Below are positions 17,315-27,600 of a DNA stretch of 64,000 nucleotides, piece after piece. Numbering within the stretch: position 1 is the stretch's first letter; every line of letters starts with the position of its first letter. The position numbers and the translations under genes were made by a program. Source of the stretch: Pantoea sp. BAV 3049 (lineage in GTDB: Bacteria > Pseudomonadota > Gammaproteobacteria > Enterobacterales > Enterobacteriaceae); assembly GCF_009765445.1 (NCBI RefSeq), contig NZ_WHOY01000031.1, positions 3,572,168-3,636,167 of the forward strand, read 5' to 3'. Under the pieces are notes generated by a model. The model ran no database searches and was not told the DNA's origin. It saw only the letters and a program-made list of their open reading frames with translations.

Positions 17315-19477
17315 TTACTGGAATGTATAAGTCAGCGTGGCACCCACGCCGTAGTTACGACCCGGTGCTGGCTCGTAATAACGTCCATTGCCTTCGTTAA
17401 CTATCACCGAACCGACGTACTCTTTGTCGAACAGGTTGTCGACACGGGCAAAGGTATCGAGTGACCACTTATCCCAGTTAAAACGATAGCCGCTATTCAG
17501 GCTTGTGACCGTATAGGCCGGTGCTTTTGCATCGTTTTCGTCATCGGCCTGAATGCTGCTCATATAGCGAATTTCCGCACCGGCGTGCCAGCCTGCTTCC
17601 GGCGCGTAAGCCAGTGAGGCATACCCCATGTTGCGCGCCACACCTGGCAGACGGTTGCCCGCCGGGGTACAGCTGCCGTCGTCGTCACAGGTTTCATTAC
17701 GGTAGGTGGCATCCAGCAGCGTCCAGGCCATCTTCATCTGCCAGTTTTCGGCAAACTGCTGATCGAACGACATCTCCAGACCGCGACGGCGGGTTTTGCC
17801 GGCATTTTTATACACGGAACGGCCGTTGCTGCTGTCCGCCACCACCAGTTCATTGTCGGTGTTGGTCTGGAACAGCGCAGCAGTGAACAGGCCATAACCC
17901 ACCCGGGTTTTGCTGCCCAGCTCGAAGGTGTCGCTGGTTGACGGCTTCAGCCCAAGGTTCAGGCCAGTTTCATTTCCGCTGATTGAGCGGTATGAAAGTT
18001 CGTTGATGGTTGGCGTTTCAAAACCGCGCCCTGCCGAGAAGTAAACGTTCCAGGCCTCGGTCAGCGCATAGTTCAGCGAGCCCATTGGCAGCAATTTGTG
18101 ATAGCGCTTGCTGCCGCTGTCATCGCCGTTGCCGGGGGTGACATAGTAGTCGGTGGAGTCGAAGCTGACGGTGCTGTAGCGCATTCCGGCATCCAGCGTC
18201 CATTTCGGCGTCAGGTTCCAGGTGGTCTGCAGGTAAGGATCGAGGTTCCACATCACGTTCTTCTCGTTCCGGCGCAGATCGCCCTTCTCACCCAGTTCGG
18301 TAGTGCCGTTATCAATCACGTAGTTCTGGAAGCCCTGACGGCGCTCGGTCATGGTTTCATAATCCAGCCCGCCGGTGAGGCTGAACGGCACGGAGCCAAT
18401 CTGATCGTCATGCTTCCAGTGGGTATCAACGCCGGAGTATTTGCGCTCCAGCACAATCACGCCGCCGGGATAAGCCGGGTTCTGCTGCACGCTGACCGGG
18501 ATGGACTGATACTGTGTGGTGTGACGCTCGCCGTGCCAGGTGGTCAGCGTCAGCTGGTCTTTCTCGCTCATGTCGCGCTGATAACGCAGGCCGACCTGAG
18601 TCTGATCCAGGCTCTTACGGGTGTTATACATATCACCACGCGGCGACTGCCGGGGATTACTTTCCCATTCGGATTTGGTCAGGCCACCCGGATCGTTGGC
18701 ATCGACGGAAACGCTGTTAAACATCAGCGTCAGGGTGCTGACATCATCAATGCGCACGCCAAGCTTGCCGTTACCGAGATTTTTCTGCGTGCCGCTCTGG
18801 TCACGGAAGCCCCGGGTGGTAAAGCGCGATCCGGAAATAGTGTAGTTTACATCACCGGCATGGGTGCCGTTGCCGGTGGCGCCGCTGGCCTTGACGCTGT
18901 TGCGCCAGCTGCCGAAGCTGCCGTAATAAGTCCCTGCGGTCAGGGTGGTCGGCTGGCTGCCGGTTTCGGTATCGATATTGACCACGCCACCTGATGCATT
19001 GCCGTACAGCGCAGAATAAGGCCCGCGCAGCACTTCGACTTTATCAATCGAGTTGATGTCGATATTGGAGGTCTGTCCCTGCCCGTCTGGCATGGTGGCC
19101 GGAATACCATCCACATAAACGCGCACGCCCCGCACCCCGTACATCGAGCGGCTACCGAAACCGCGCACTGACAGCTGTAAATCCTGCGCATAGTTCTGGC
19201 GGTTCTGGATCTGCAGGCCTGGCACACTGCCCAACGACTCTGACAGGTTAACCTGCGCGGTGTTACTGCGCAGATCCTGGCCACTGACCACGCTGACGGC
19301 GGCCGGAGTATCCAGCTCGGAAACACCGCTGCGCTTCTTAATAACGATTAGCGAACCGTCCTGCGACGAAGAGGAAGCCGCAGCGGTGCCCGGCGTGGTA
19401 GCTGACTGTGCGTAGGTGAGCACTGGCTGCAGGAAAAACAGCGGCGTTAAAAAGAATACAGAGGTTTTGTTGTTCAC
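17315..19477 (-). CDS. pqqU: TonB-dependent receptor, PqqU (YncD) type
   Basis: 720-aa outer-membrane receptor: signal peptide (cleavage near Y-A-Q-S), TonB box-like S-L-I-V-I-K around residue 45, plug domain to about residue 160 (L-R-G-P-Y-S-A-L-Y-G-N-A-S-G-G-V), then a 22-strand barrel ending in Y-T-F-Q. Long stretches match what I remember of E. coli YncD, such as V-Y-V-D-G-I-P-A-T-M-P-D-G-Q-G-Q-T and the C-terminal G-R-Y-Y-E-P-A-P-G-R-N-Y-G-V-G. YncD has been reported to import PQQ and was renamed PqqU. Its position directly upstream of gcd, same strand, supports PQQ as the ligand. Confidence 0.85.
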   Translation of the reverse strand: MNNKTSVFFLTPLFFLQPVLTYAQSATTPGTAAASSSSQDGSLIVIKKRSGVSELDTPAAVSVVSGQDLRSNTAQVNLSESLGSVPGLQIQNRQNYAQDLQLSVRGFGSRSMYGVRGVRVYVDGIPATMPDGQGQTSNIDINSIDKVEVLRGPYSALYGNASGGVVNIDTETGSQPTTLTAGTYYGSFGSWRNSVKASGATGNGTHAGDVNYTISGSRFTTRGFRDQSGTQKNLGNGKLGVRIDDVSTLTLMFNSVSVDANDPGGLTKSEWESNPRQSPRGDMYNTRKSLDQTQVGLRYQRDMSEKDQLTLTTWHGERHTTQYQSIPVSVQQNPAYPGGVIVLERKYSGVDTHWKHDDQIGSVPFSLTGGLDYETMTERRQGFQNYVIDNGTTELGEKGDLRRNEKNVMWNLDPYLQTTWNLTPKWTLDAGMRYSTVSFDSTDYYVTPGNGDDSGSKRYHKLLPMGSLNYALTEAWNVYFSAGRGFETPTINELSYRSISGNETGLNLGLKPSTSDTFELGSKTRVGYGLFTAALFQTNTDNELVVADSSNGRSVYKNAGKTRRRGLEMSFDQQFAENWQMKMAWTLLDATYRNETCDDDGSCTPAGNRLPGVARNMGYASLAYAPEAGWHAGAEIRYMSSIQADDENDAKAPAYTVTSLNSGYRFNWDKWSLDTFARVDNLFDKEYVGSVIVNEGNGRYYEPAPGRNYGVGATLTYTFQ

Positions 19478-19929
19478 AGGATCGGTTCGATTGATAAAAT
19501 TTGTCGTCAGGAGCTTCTCAGCCTGACGCCCGGTAAACAGTGAGTTATCCAGCCTGGACGTTGCCTTGGGAAGCGCGAATGCATCAATGCAGCAAAAGTA
19601 TATAAGCAGTTACAAAACTTGCCCGCTTATCTCCACTATAAAAACAGGGCTATTTCGCTTTCGGTCGAAGAAAACGGCTACCAGAGCAGCGAGAATCAGG
19701 GGAAAGTAGCAAAAGCGGCGAGGATTGTAGCATCCAATAATTTATTTGCGAACTGTTGTTACGCAATTAGCTAAATTGATTCAGTTGAAAGCCACAAAAT
19801 GATAATACCTCTGTTACATGGTCAGCCAGCGTGGGTTTGATCCCTGTTTATCTCAGGGTCTTACCGTTCTGCAAAGTTTGCTCAACTCCCGTCTATACTT
19901 AGATTTTCTCTTTAAGATAAGGAAGTCTC
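19478..19929. other. Intergenic region between pqqU and the lipoprotein gene
   Basis: About 450 bases, AT-rich in the middle. The two genes diverge from it, so it should hold both promoters. I see no clear operator and no ORF worth calling. Confidence 0.5.
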
Positions 19930-20301
19930 ATGTCCTGGCAGGATGGCAAAAGCTCCGTTCTCTTCTTCCCGCTATTCATGGCGATAACCCTGTTGCTGAG
20001 TGCCTGTTCTTCTGGTGAAAAAGGCATGACCTGCGAGGGGAAAATACAGACCCTTACCGGCCAGCCACTGGGGAATATCGAAGGCACAATAGTCGATCGT
20101 TTCACCTCTTTCAGCGTGGCCAGTTCTGGCCTCAAACTTGAAAGTGGTCCTCTGCAATCCTCAGACCGGCAGCAATATATTCCCTCGGCGGTGAGCAGAG
20201 AGGGCTGGCTGGCGCAGCGTCTTTCCGATACCCGCTTCAGTATTATCAATGCACCGCAGGACAAAATGATCACCTTCAGCTGCCCGTCGCGATCCCTGTA
20301 A
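19930..20301 (+). CDS. Small lipoprotein of unknown function
   Basis: 123-aa precursor with a clear lipobox (L-L-L-S-A-C, Cys at about residue 26) after a hydrophobic signal, so it should be lipidated. The mature part is ~98 residues with two Cys (C-E-G and a penultimate F-S-C-P) that could pair. AAGGAAG ribosome binding site 5 bases before ATG. I do not recognise the family. Confidence 0.7.
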   Translation: MSWQDGKSSVLFFPLFMAITLLLSACSSGEKGMTCEGKIQTLTGQPLGNIEGTIVDRFTSFSVASSGLKLESGPLQSSDRQQYIPSAVSREGWLAQRLSDTRFSIINAPQDKMITFSCPSRSL

Positions 20302-20393
20302 TCTTACTGATTGAATCGCGATGATATTTTCACCTACAGTAAGTTCCTCAGCTTTGCGCGAAGACGCAGCCCACTGACCTGCAAGGACTAAAC

Positions 20394-21533
20394 ATGCACA
20401 CCTGCCAGATGATTGCCAACCGTCAGACTTTTTTTGGCCGCGGAAGCCTGCGCCAGCTGCTGCCGCTGCTCAGCAACGATCCGCAGCCGACCCTGCTTTT
20501 CTGCGGCCGCTCGTTTTTGAACGGCGCGGCCTGGGATGCGCTGAAGACCGAACTGGAGCCGCAATTTATCGGCCATGAGATCGTCAGCCATGAAGCCTCC
20601 CCTGCTGAAATTGATGCCTGGGTGGCGAGGTGGCGCGGCCAGGTCAAACGAGTGGTCGCTATCGGCGGTGGTAGCGTACTTGATGCTGCCAAAGCATTTG
20701 CCGCGCTGAGCCAGCATCCGCTTAACACGCTGCGTTATCTGGAAAAAGTCGGCGACACGACGGTGAGCGGTGAAACTTTGCCGCTGATCGCCGTCCCCAC
20801 TACTGCCGGAACAGGCAGTGAAGTCACTCAGAATGCGGTGGTCACTGACAAAGCGGAGATCAAGGTTAAAGCCTCGCTGCGACACGCTAATTTTGTGCCG
20901 CAGGTGGCAATCCTCGATCCGGATTTGCTGCGTGGCGCACCGGCTCATGTGCTGGCCTGCTGTGCGATTGATGCTTTCACTCACCTGTTTGAGGCGTATC
21001 TTTCCAGCAAGGGCAACCTCTTCTCCCGCCAGACCGCGCTGAGCGGGATGCGGGCATTTATCAGCGCATGGCCGTATCTGGATCGCCAGGATGAGCAGGG
21101 CAACCTGGCCCGTGAGCAGATGATGCTGGCTTCCTGGAAGGGTGGCCTGAGCCTGAGTATGGCCGGTCTGGGCGTGATCCACGGCATTGCCGGAGAACTG
21201 GGCGCGATCAAGGACTATCACCACGGAGAAGTGTGTGGCCGCTTACTGTTCCCGTTCCTGCAATTGCTGAATGAGACGGAGAACCTGCAGCAGCAGACGC
21301 TGATGGCCGAACTGGCTACCGCCCTGTTCCCCGGCTTTACCCTGCCTCCGGCCAGGATGCTGGCAGAGTGGCTAAAGGATAAGGCGATCACCCCCTTCTG
21401 GCACGATGCGCAGCCGCTGAGCGAAGAGGAGGCCAGTTGGATCCTCGCGCGTTCCAACAGTAAAAATTCGCTGGTCACTTACAGCACAGAACAGCAGCGC
21501 TTTATGCTGGAACAGACCTGTCACATCCAGTAG
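20394..21533 (+). CDS. Iron-containing alcohol dehydrogenase family protein
   Basis: 379-aa protein of the group III (Fe-type) alcohol dehydrogenase family. The Rossmann motif I-G-G-G-S-V-L-D-A-A-K is near residue 90. P-T-T-A-G-T-G-S-E follows. Metal ligands are visible in D-A-F-T-H-L-F-E, G-V-I-H-G-I and Y-H-H-G-E-V. Such enzymes reduce aldehydes or oxidise alcohols with NAD(P). The substrate cannot be told. It lies 53 bases upstream of an SDR gene on the same strand, so the pair may form an operon. Confidence 0.85.
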   Translation: MHTCQMIANRQTFFGRGSLRQLLPLLSNDPQPTLLFCGRSFLNGAAWDALKTELEPQFIGHEIVSHEASPAEIDAWVARWRGQVKRVVAIGGGSVLDAAKAFAALSQHPLNTLRYLEKVGDTTVSGETLPLIAVPTTAGTGSEVTQNAVVTDKAEIKVKASLRHANFVPQVAILDPDLLRGAPAHVLACCAIDAFTHLFEAYLSSKGNLFSRQTALSGMRAFISAWPYLDRQDEQGNLAREQMMLASWKGGLSLSMAGLGVIHGIAGELGAIKDYHHGEVCGRLLFPFLQLLNETENLQQQTLMAELATALFPGFTLPPARMLAEWLKDKAITPFWHDAQPLSEEEASWILARSNSKNSLVTYSTEQQRFMLEQTCHIQ

Positions 21534-21586
21534 AACTGATTCCCTGGTCTAAGCTTACCTTCTTTGTGTCACTGAAGGAGATCGTA

Positions 21587-22363
21587 ATGAAGATTGAACT
21601 GACCGGAAAAATCGCCATTGTCACCGGCTCAACCAAAGGCATCGGAAAAGGGATTGCCGAAGGGCTGGCCGCCGCCGGAGCCACGGTTGTGGTCACCGGA
21701 CGCACGGAAGAACAGGTCCATTCGCTGGTGAAATCGCTGGGTAGCAAAGCGCGTGGCCACGTGGTCGATTTAGGCACTGCGGAAGGCTGTGAGGCGTTGC
21801 TGAAGGCTGAACCCTCATGCGATATCCTGGTCAATAACGTCGGTATTTTTCCCGGCGGCGACTTTTTTGAAACTGAAGATAAGGTCTGGCAAAACATCTG
21901 GGATATCAACGTCATGTCCGCCGTGCGTCTTAGCCGGGCTTATATGCCGCAGATGATCAAATCTCACTGGGGCCGCGTGGTGTTTCTCTCTTCTGAATCT
22001 GCGGTCAATATCCCGGCAGATATGATCCACTATGGCGTCAGCAAAACCGCCCTGCTTGCCCTGTCGCGCGGGCTGGCGAAAGCAGCAGCAGGGACGGGAG
22101 TAACGGTGAATGCCGTTCTGCCAGGCCCGACGCTTTCTGATGGTTTTGCCGGCTTCTTTAAAGAGGAGCTGGATCAGGGCGCAGACCTGCAGGAACTGGG
22201 CGTGGATTTTGTGAAGGCAAATCGTCCGACCTCAATTATTCAGCGGGCCGCCAGCGTGGAAGAAGTGAGCAATATGGTGGTTTACGTCTGTTCTCCGCTC
22301 TCCTCAGCCACTACCGGTGCCGCTTTGCGGGTTGACGGCGGTGTGGTCGAAACCCCCTTCTGA
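21587..22363 (+). CDS. SDR family oxidoreductase
   Basis: 258-aa classical short-chain dehydrogenase. Cofactor motif T-G-S-T-K-G-I-G (residues ~14-21), N-N-V-G at ~83, catalytic Ser in S-S-E-S and Y-G-V-S-K, and a C-terminal G-A-A-L-R-V-D-G-G-V. The start at 21587 follows AAGGAGATCGTA. An upstream in-frame codon at 21566 lacks a site. Substrate unknown. Probably co-transcribed with the alcohol dehydrogenase gene before it. Confidence 0.87.
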   Translation: MKIELTGKIAIVTGSTKGIGKGIAEGLAAAGATVVVTGRTEEQVHSLVKSLGSKARGHVVDLGTAEGCEALLKAEPSCDILVNNVGIFPGGDFFETEDKVWQNIWDINVMSAVRLSRAYMPQMIKSHWGRVVFLSSESAVNIPADMIHYGVSKTALLALSRGLAKAAAGTGVTVNAVLPGPTLSDGFAGFFKEELDQGADLQELGVDFVKANRPTSIIQRAASVEEVSNMVVYVCSPLSSATTGAALRVDGGVVETPF

Positions 22364-22369
22364 CCAAAC

Positions 22370-22402
22370 GGGACGCCGCACAGACAGTGGCGTCCCTTTC
22401 TC
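22370..22402 (+). terminator. Terminator after the SDR gene
   Basis: GGGACGCC / GGCGTCCC stem with an 11-base loop followed by TTTCTCTC. Confidence 0.75.
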
Positions 22403-22597
22403 TCATCCTGCGCAGACCTTTTCAGCCTCAAATATCGGGGAGAAACCGTGGAGGAGCGCTCAGTTTTTTGCAAGGCAAGCGTAAATTTATCGTTAAGACA
22501 GGCATTCTTAGGATTATTGAACTTGTCCTTCTCTTCCCTGCCCCCCAGATTGAGTGCATCAACAAGAACAACTGGTCCATATTGTAGGGAAAAAAAG

Positions 22598-23011
22598 ATG
22601 AAAAAATCAGGAATTATTGCCCTCTCCGCGCTGCTGTTTGCTACCACCAGCCTCAGTGCTTTTGCAGAAGGTCCGCAGCCTGGCCCCGACGGTCACCAGC
22701 AGCAGGTCAAACGTCCGCCGCAGAATGAACAGCATGGCGGTCAGCCTCAGGGCCATGACCAGCCACAACACGCTCAGCCTCAGCATGCTTCAGAGCATCG
22801 CCAGTCGCAGCATCACGAACAGCACCCTGAATTCCGTAAAGGCCGTTCACTGCCATCAAAATACCGTGGTGAAGGCTACCAGGTAAAAGACTGGCACCAG
22901 CGTGGCCTGAAGCAACCTCCTGCCGGTCACCGCTGGCAGAACATTGACGGTAACTATGTGCTGATCGCCATAGCAACCGGAGTGATCACTTCTGTCATCG
23001 CTCACCAGTAA
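22598..23011 (+). CDS. RcnB-family periplasmic protein
   Basis: 137-aa precursor with a signal peptide (cleavage near A-F-A-E). A His/Gln-rich central region (~residues 28-78, at least a dozen His) is followed by the RcnB core Y-R-G-E-G-Y-Q-V-K-D-W-H-Q-R-G-L and a C-terminal hydrophobic segment Y-V-L-I-A-I-A-T-G-V-I. RcnB modulates Ni/Co efflux in E. coli, and the His richness would suit metal binding. The start at 22598 is chosen because it begins the signal peptide. A second family member lies 580 bases downstream on the other strand. Confidence 0.82.
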   Translation: MKKSGIIALSALLFATTSLSAFAEGPQPGPDGHQQQVKRPPQNEQHGGQPQGHDQPQHAQPQHASEHRQSQHHEQHPEFRKGRSLPSKYRGEGYQVKDWHQRGLKQPPAGHRWQNIDGNYVLIAIATGVITSVIAHQ

Positions 23012-23027
23012 TCGTCAGCCAAACATT

Positions 23028-23062
23028 AAGGGCTGGCCCATGATGGGTCAGCCCTTTTTTTG
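23028..23062 (+). terminator. Terminator after the first RcnB-like gene
   Basis: Strong stem AAGGGCTGGCCCA / TGGGTCAGCCCTT with one mismatch, followed by seven T residues. Confidence 0.9.
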
Positions 23063-23124
23063 ATCTGAATTTTCGCCACAGCCACGGCCCCATGGAGGAA
23101 CAGGTGAGTTCCAGTAGAGCCGTG

Positions 23125-23334
23125 TTAAAAAAGCCATTTTGCCAGGGTCAGCCCGGCAGCCAGAACCATAAACAGCGCAGCCACCAGCCATTTGGTCTGA
23201 CTGGCTATTGAAGAGTGCAACTCTTTACGCACGCCCTCTACATCCTGTCGCGTGGCATAATTCGCTTTGATAACCGCCGCATCAATCAACAGCGCTTCCA
23301 CCTTTCCTTCTACCAGCCGGATTCTTTCCAACAT
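23125..23334 (-). CDS. Small membrane-anchored coiled-coil protein
   Basis: 69 aa from ATG 23334, which has GAGG 8 bases upstream. A TTG 7 codons earlier is less likely. Residues ~1-45 form a charged helix (E-G-K-V-E-A-L, R-Q-D-V-E-G-V-R-K-E-L). Residues ~48-66 are one membrane helix at the C-terminus. It resembles the XhlA/DUF1640 type of small membrane proteins but I cannot place it. Topology is clear, function unknown. Confidence 0.55.
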   Translation of the reverse strand: MLERIRLVEGKVEALLIDAAVIKANYATRQDVEGVRKELHSSIASQTKWLVAALFMVLAAGLTLAKWLF

Positions 23335-23588
23335 TCCCTTGTCCTCAATGGCCAATCAGTGTTTCAGAACCACAAGTTTATGCCTGACAGTAAAAAAAAC
23401 CAGCGTTTTAACGCCTGATAACTCAGAGAAAGCTCCAGAAAAAAGATGAAAATCAATGTAATTCAGAGAAGGGAACAACCAGAAAAGGAGTATTCAAGGC
23501 AGGCTCAGGGTAAACCGGTTAAAAGATAATACATGGGATGCAGAGCACAAAAAGAAGCAGGCTGACACCGGAGTATCAGCCTGGGGAA

Positions 23589-24050
23589 TCAGTGGAAGGC
23601 GTTGTTCAGCAGGATGGAGGTGATAACCCCAGTGGCGGCGGCAATCAGCACATAGTTACCGTCGATGTACGCCCAGTGCTCACCGCGAGGTGGCTCACGC
23701 AGGCCACGTTCGTGCCAGTCATTAATACGGTAATCATCGCCGCGGAAGTGAGGCGGCAGTGGGTAACCGCGGCGGAAATCGTGTCCCTGCCAGGCGAAGC
23801 GGTCACGCTCCTGATAATGGCGGTCAGGACCGCGGTTATCATGACCCTGATAATCACCCCGACCATCATGTCCGTGGTCTGGACCCGGACCACGACCTGG
23901 GCCACCGTGTCCGTCAGGGCCACCATGTCCGTCGTGACCGCCCTGCTGGTGCCATGGCTGTCCCGGAGGGCCATCAGCCCTGGTGACGGTGGAGAACAAA
24001 GTGCTGGCTGTGAAGACGGTCATTAAAAGTGCCAGAGTCGTTTTTTTCAT
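23589..24050 (-). CDS. RcnB-family periplasmic protein (second copy)
   Basis: 153-aa precursor with a signal peptide ending near V-T-R-A. A Gly/His/Asp-rich low-complexity stretch (residues ~30-80, repeated G-H-D-G-H-G-G-P) leads to the core Y-R-I-N-D-W-H-E-R-G-L-R-E-P-P and the hydrophobic Y-V-L-I-A-A-A-T-G-V-I near the end. The core is shared with the gene at 22598-23011, so these are paralogues with unrelated spacers. The His/Asp spacer suggests divalent metal binding (inference). Confidence 0.82.
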   Translation of the reverse strand: MKKTTLALLMTVFTASTLFSTVTRADGPPGQPWHQQGGHDGHGGPDGHGGPGRGPGPDHGHDGRGDYQGHDNRGPDRHYQERDRFAWQGHDFRRGYPLPPHFRGDDYRINDWHERGLREPPRGEHWAYIDGNYVLIAAATGVITSILLNNAFH

Positions 24051-24253
24051 GGTTATATCCTCAATTTGCTAACGGCTTCTGTTGCGCCGTTGAGGGATAC
24101 TATCCGCGACTCCCGACAACAAGAACATCTCTAAATGTCTTAAAACTGCTGGTATTACGGTACTTTACCACTACTTAGCACTTTCTTAACACTATGAGTG
24201 AATTAAGGACCTTACAGATGCGAATGATTTGTGTTATGGAGAAAAAGAAGGCC

Positions 24254-24664
24254 TTATGACGCACTTTTCAATTCGCGAATAAACTCACTGACCTGCTGCG
24301 CCTGCAGGATAAAACCATCCAGACACTGCGCGAAATGGCTGACTTCCAGCCCCGCGACGGATTGCTGGCTGCACAGCCTGAGGTTATCGTCGCCATCCAG
24401 CGCCAGCCAACAGCCGCGCATGGCACTCATTTCAAAATTCAGGGCCAGCAAAGTGCGGAGATAGCGCTCTGAAGTTGCCCCTTTCAACTCTTCTGTTTTG
24501 CAGTGGAACAGCACGCAGTCGCTCTCCAGCGGTAGTTCCACCACCGCCACTTCCTGCTGCTTATGATCCACCAGCGCACAGACCCCATCCCGCAGCCCCA
24601 GTGAGATCCCCTGCCTGCGCCCATAAAGCGCCAGGCAGTGATTGAGTTGTTCAGTTGCTGACAT
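24254..24664 (-). CDS. dspF: Type III chaperone DspF (AvrF family)
   Basis: 136-aa acidic, Leu-rich protein of the CesT-like class IB chaperones. It begins 10 bases after dspE, the normal dspE-dspF order. DspF-type chaperones bind the N-terminus of the very large AvrE/DspE effector, keep it secretion-competent and stabilise it. The pattern V-A-V-V-E-L-P-L-E followed by C-V-L-F-H fits the chaperone beta-sheet. Identity rests on fold features and on the adjacent effector. Confidence 0.85.
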   Translation of the reverse strand: MSATEQLNHCLALYGRRQGISLGLRDGVCALVDHKQQEVAVVELPLESDCVLFHCKTEELKGATSERYLRTLLALNFEMSAMRGCWLALDGDDNLRLCSQQSVAGLEVSHFAQCLDGFILQAQQVSEFIRELKSAS

Positions 24665-24674
24665 ACTTTCTCCG

Positions 24675-27600
24675 TTATCCTTTCAAAACGTAGCCGCTGT
24701 CCTGCCCTTTACGAAGTGCGGAAGCAAGGTCGGTGGTGGCTTTAGCAATACGTCCCTCCAGCGAATACTGTGTGGGGGTATCCTGATTTTCACCGTAGCT
24801 GAAGTTGATTTTTCCAAGATTGCGCTTCATCGAGACAGAAGCGTTGTTCGAGCCGCCAAGCAGGAAGGCCGGGGTGGCAAACCCGTCGGTTTTCACCTGT
24901 GACTTGGTGAACGCGATGGATTTCAGCCGCAGGTTATCGCGGTTGGTCAGCTCAGCCGCCATCTCTTCCGGACTGTTGCCCTGTTCCAGCCAGCGCTTCT
25001 CCAGCCTTTCGCGTACTTCGTCTTTTAGCTCCAGCGTCACCGTGGCATCGGTACTGACGTTATCCTGCAGGCTGGCAATCAGCGTCTGTAACTGATGATC
25101 GCTGCCCATCAGTTCGCGCATTTTATTGGCGTTGCTGGCGTTCAGGCTGCCATCCAGCAGGTTAGACAGCTGGTGCCATAAGCCGTTGTTGTCCACCTTG
25201 CTCAGGTTGGCGTAAGTGGTCTGATACTCGCCATTTTGCAGCAGCTTATGCCCACGCTCGGCGGCTGTTTGCTGACGCAGGTGCTTGTCCAGGTCGCGCA
25301 GAGCAGCCTGCTGGCCATTGTTCATTCTTTCGCTGTTACGTGGCGTAAAATGCGCATCCAGCTTGTCCAGTTTCTGCCGTGGGGTCAGCATCATCGCCTC
25401 TTCGTCATCCTTTTTGTCTTTTAAAGACGCCATCAGTGCCGCCGTTGCCGGAGCGGAGAAATTTTTGCCCAGCGACTCCATCAGTTTGTCAATATGCACC
25501 GGCTCCAGAGGCTGGGCGTTTTTCGTCTCCACCGACAGGCTCTGTCTGGTCCGGTTATCAATTGACAGCTGTACGCTGGCCGCCGGACCGGCAAACAGCG
25601 GAAGGCGGCCCTCATCACTTCGGATCAGCACGCCGGTGGGCAGCGCGAAGTTCGCCCCGACGCTGGCTTTATTCAGCCCGCGAAGGCGATTGTTACTGCG
25701 GCTGGCGGTGGCGCTGTCTTCCTTAGTGGTTTCGCCCCGTTCGCGAGTGCCGGAAAGGATATTCACCCCGGCGTAAGCACCGCCACCGACACGGAAGCTG
25801 GCTGGCGTATCTTTCTCATGATTGTTGGTGAGCGGTATGCCTGCTGAAGCCAGTGCCGCGGCGTTGGCATCAAGGCTGACATTCATCACGTCGCCATGCT
25901 TAACGCTGTGATTGATCCCCCGGTTGAGCAGGGCCAGCGGATCGAGCGTGCCTTCCGTCAACCCCTCAATAAATTCAGGCAGCTCAGCCTCGGTGATATC
26001 AAAGCTGACGCTGTTTTGCTTTTTTAAATCCAGCGGCGTGGCCGAAAATACGCCACCCAGACGCAGTGCTGGCGAGAGATCCCGTTCATGATCGATCGGC
26101 ACATCATGAGCGGAATCTTTCATATAATCAGTCAGCAGGTTGTAACCCACGCCGGTAAAAGCGGTCAGCGCTCCGCCACCATCACGGCCAAAGCTGACGT
26201 TTATTCCCCCCTCTCCGCGCGTCATGCTCAGATTATAACCGCGATCCAGATTTCCCCTGCCGCCGACACCGGCTATCACCTGAGTACCGGGAATGCCAGT
26301 GATGGTGGTTGCTGCCCCGTAAGCCCGGCTGAAGGAGATGCTCTCGCCCTTCTCCATGGATAACACCGTGCCCTGTAATCTGCGGGCCAGCGTCTGCTGA
26401 TCGTCCGCCTGCATTACCGTCCGGGTGGTGACGTTCATCCCGTGATTCTGCTTGGTGAAGGCCTTGGTCATCGATTTGATGGCATCGTAGTTCGACTCCA
26501 GCCGGTCATTGCCGGTGAAGCCCTGGCTGGTCACCTGTTTGATCGGATTTTTTTCCCAGCGGTCATCCCGCAGCGTGCGGAACTCTGCGCCAAGATCTTT
26601 CAGTGCCTGCTCGCGCGTGCCGTCCTGCAAATCTAACGCTGCTGATAAGCGCCCGGTCAGGTCGTGCAATTTTGCGTTCGTCAGGCCATCGAGGATCAGG
26701 CGGGTTTTCACCAGCCCCATCGAATCATGTTTATCACGATGCAGCGCGGCTGGAATATCTCCACCAGGTTTCTGATGAGAGAGCGCAACACCTTTTTTCT
26801 GCAAAGAAGCCAGCGTCACCTGAGCGGTATTCCCTTTACCGCTCGGCTGCTGCGAGAACAGCCGGTTGAGCTTATTTACCAGGTCGTCGTTGCGCGAGCT
26901 GGCCGGATTCAGGCTGCTGGTCAGATTGCCGAGCTGCTGTTTAAACGCCCCCGACTCTTTGCCGTAAAACTGCTGCAGCAAACCGGCCTGATGCGCTGCG
27001 CTGTCCGCGAGCGTGGTATTGAACTGCTGCATTTCGCCAAACCAGCCGGGCAGGTCTGCTTTACCGGAAAGCGTTTTCAGTTTCAGGCTGAGCGGTTCTT
27101 CCGGCGCGCGATTTGCCTGCTGCTGCAGGTGCTGGTTCAGCTCCGCCAGTTGCTGAGTCTGCTGCTGGTAGATGCCAGTCAGCCCTTTTCGCCCGCTGTG
27201 GGCATGCTGGATCAGATTACCCATGTTCTTCAGCGGACGCGGCGTTTCCAGCGTAGGGCGGAAGACAAAGGTGCTGAGACGTGTGCGGAAAGGCGTATGC
27301 ACCTTATGTCCGTCATGGCCGGACTGGCCGAAAGTATTCACCTCACGCTTAAAGGTAAGGCCGGTTTTCCCCAGTCTGGAGTCGCGGGTGGCGGCACTGA
27401 GACGATCGTAATGTTGATCGGCCAGATTATCCTGGTGGTGGCCACCCGGTGACAGATGGGAAGAAACAGTCTGCCACTGCTCTTTGCCCCGCACCATCAT
27501 CCGGCCGTTATCCAGTTCCAGTAACAAACCATCCTTCTGATTGCCATGCAGTTTTGACGGCTTCGCTTCTGCTTCCTCTTCGTCTACCTCGATCCCCTCC

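Noticed and set aside
18098-18994. 298-aa open frame antisense to pqqU
   Set aside because: Shadow of a high-GC gene. The opposite strand encodes a complete TonB receptor, and this frame has no domain or start signal.
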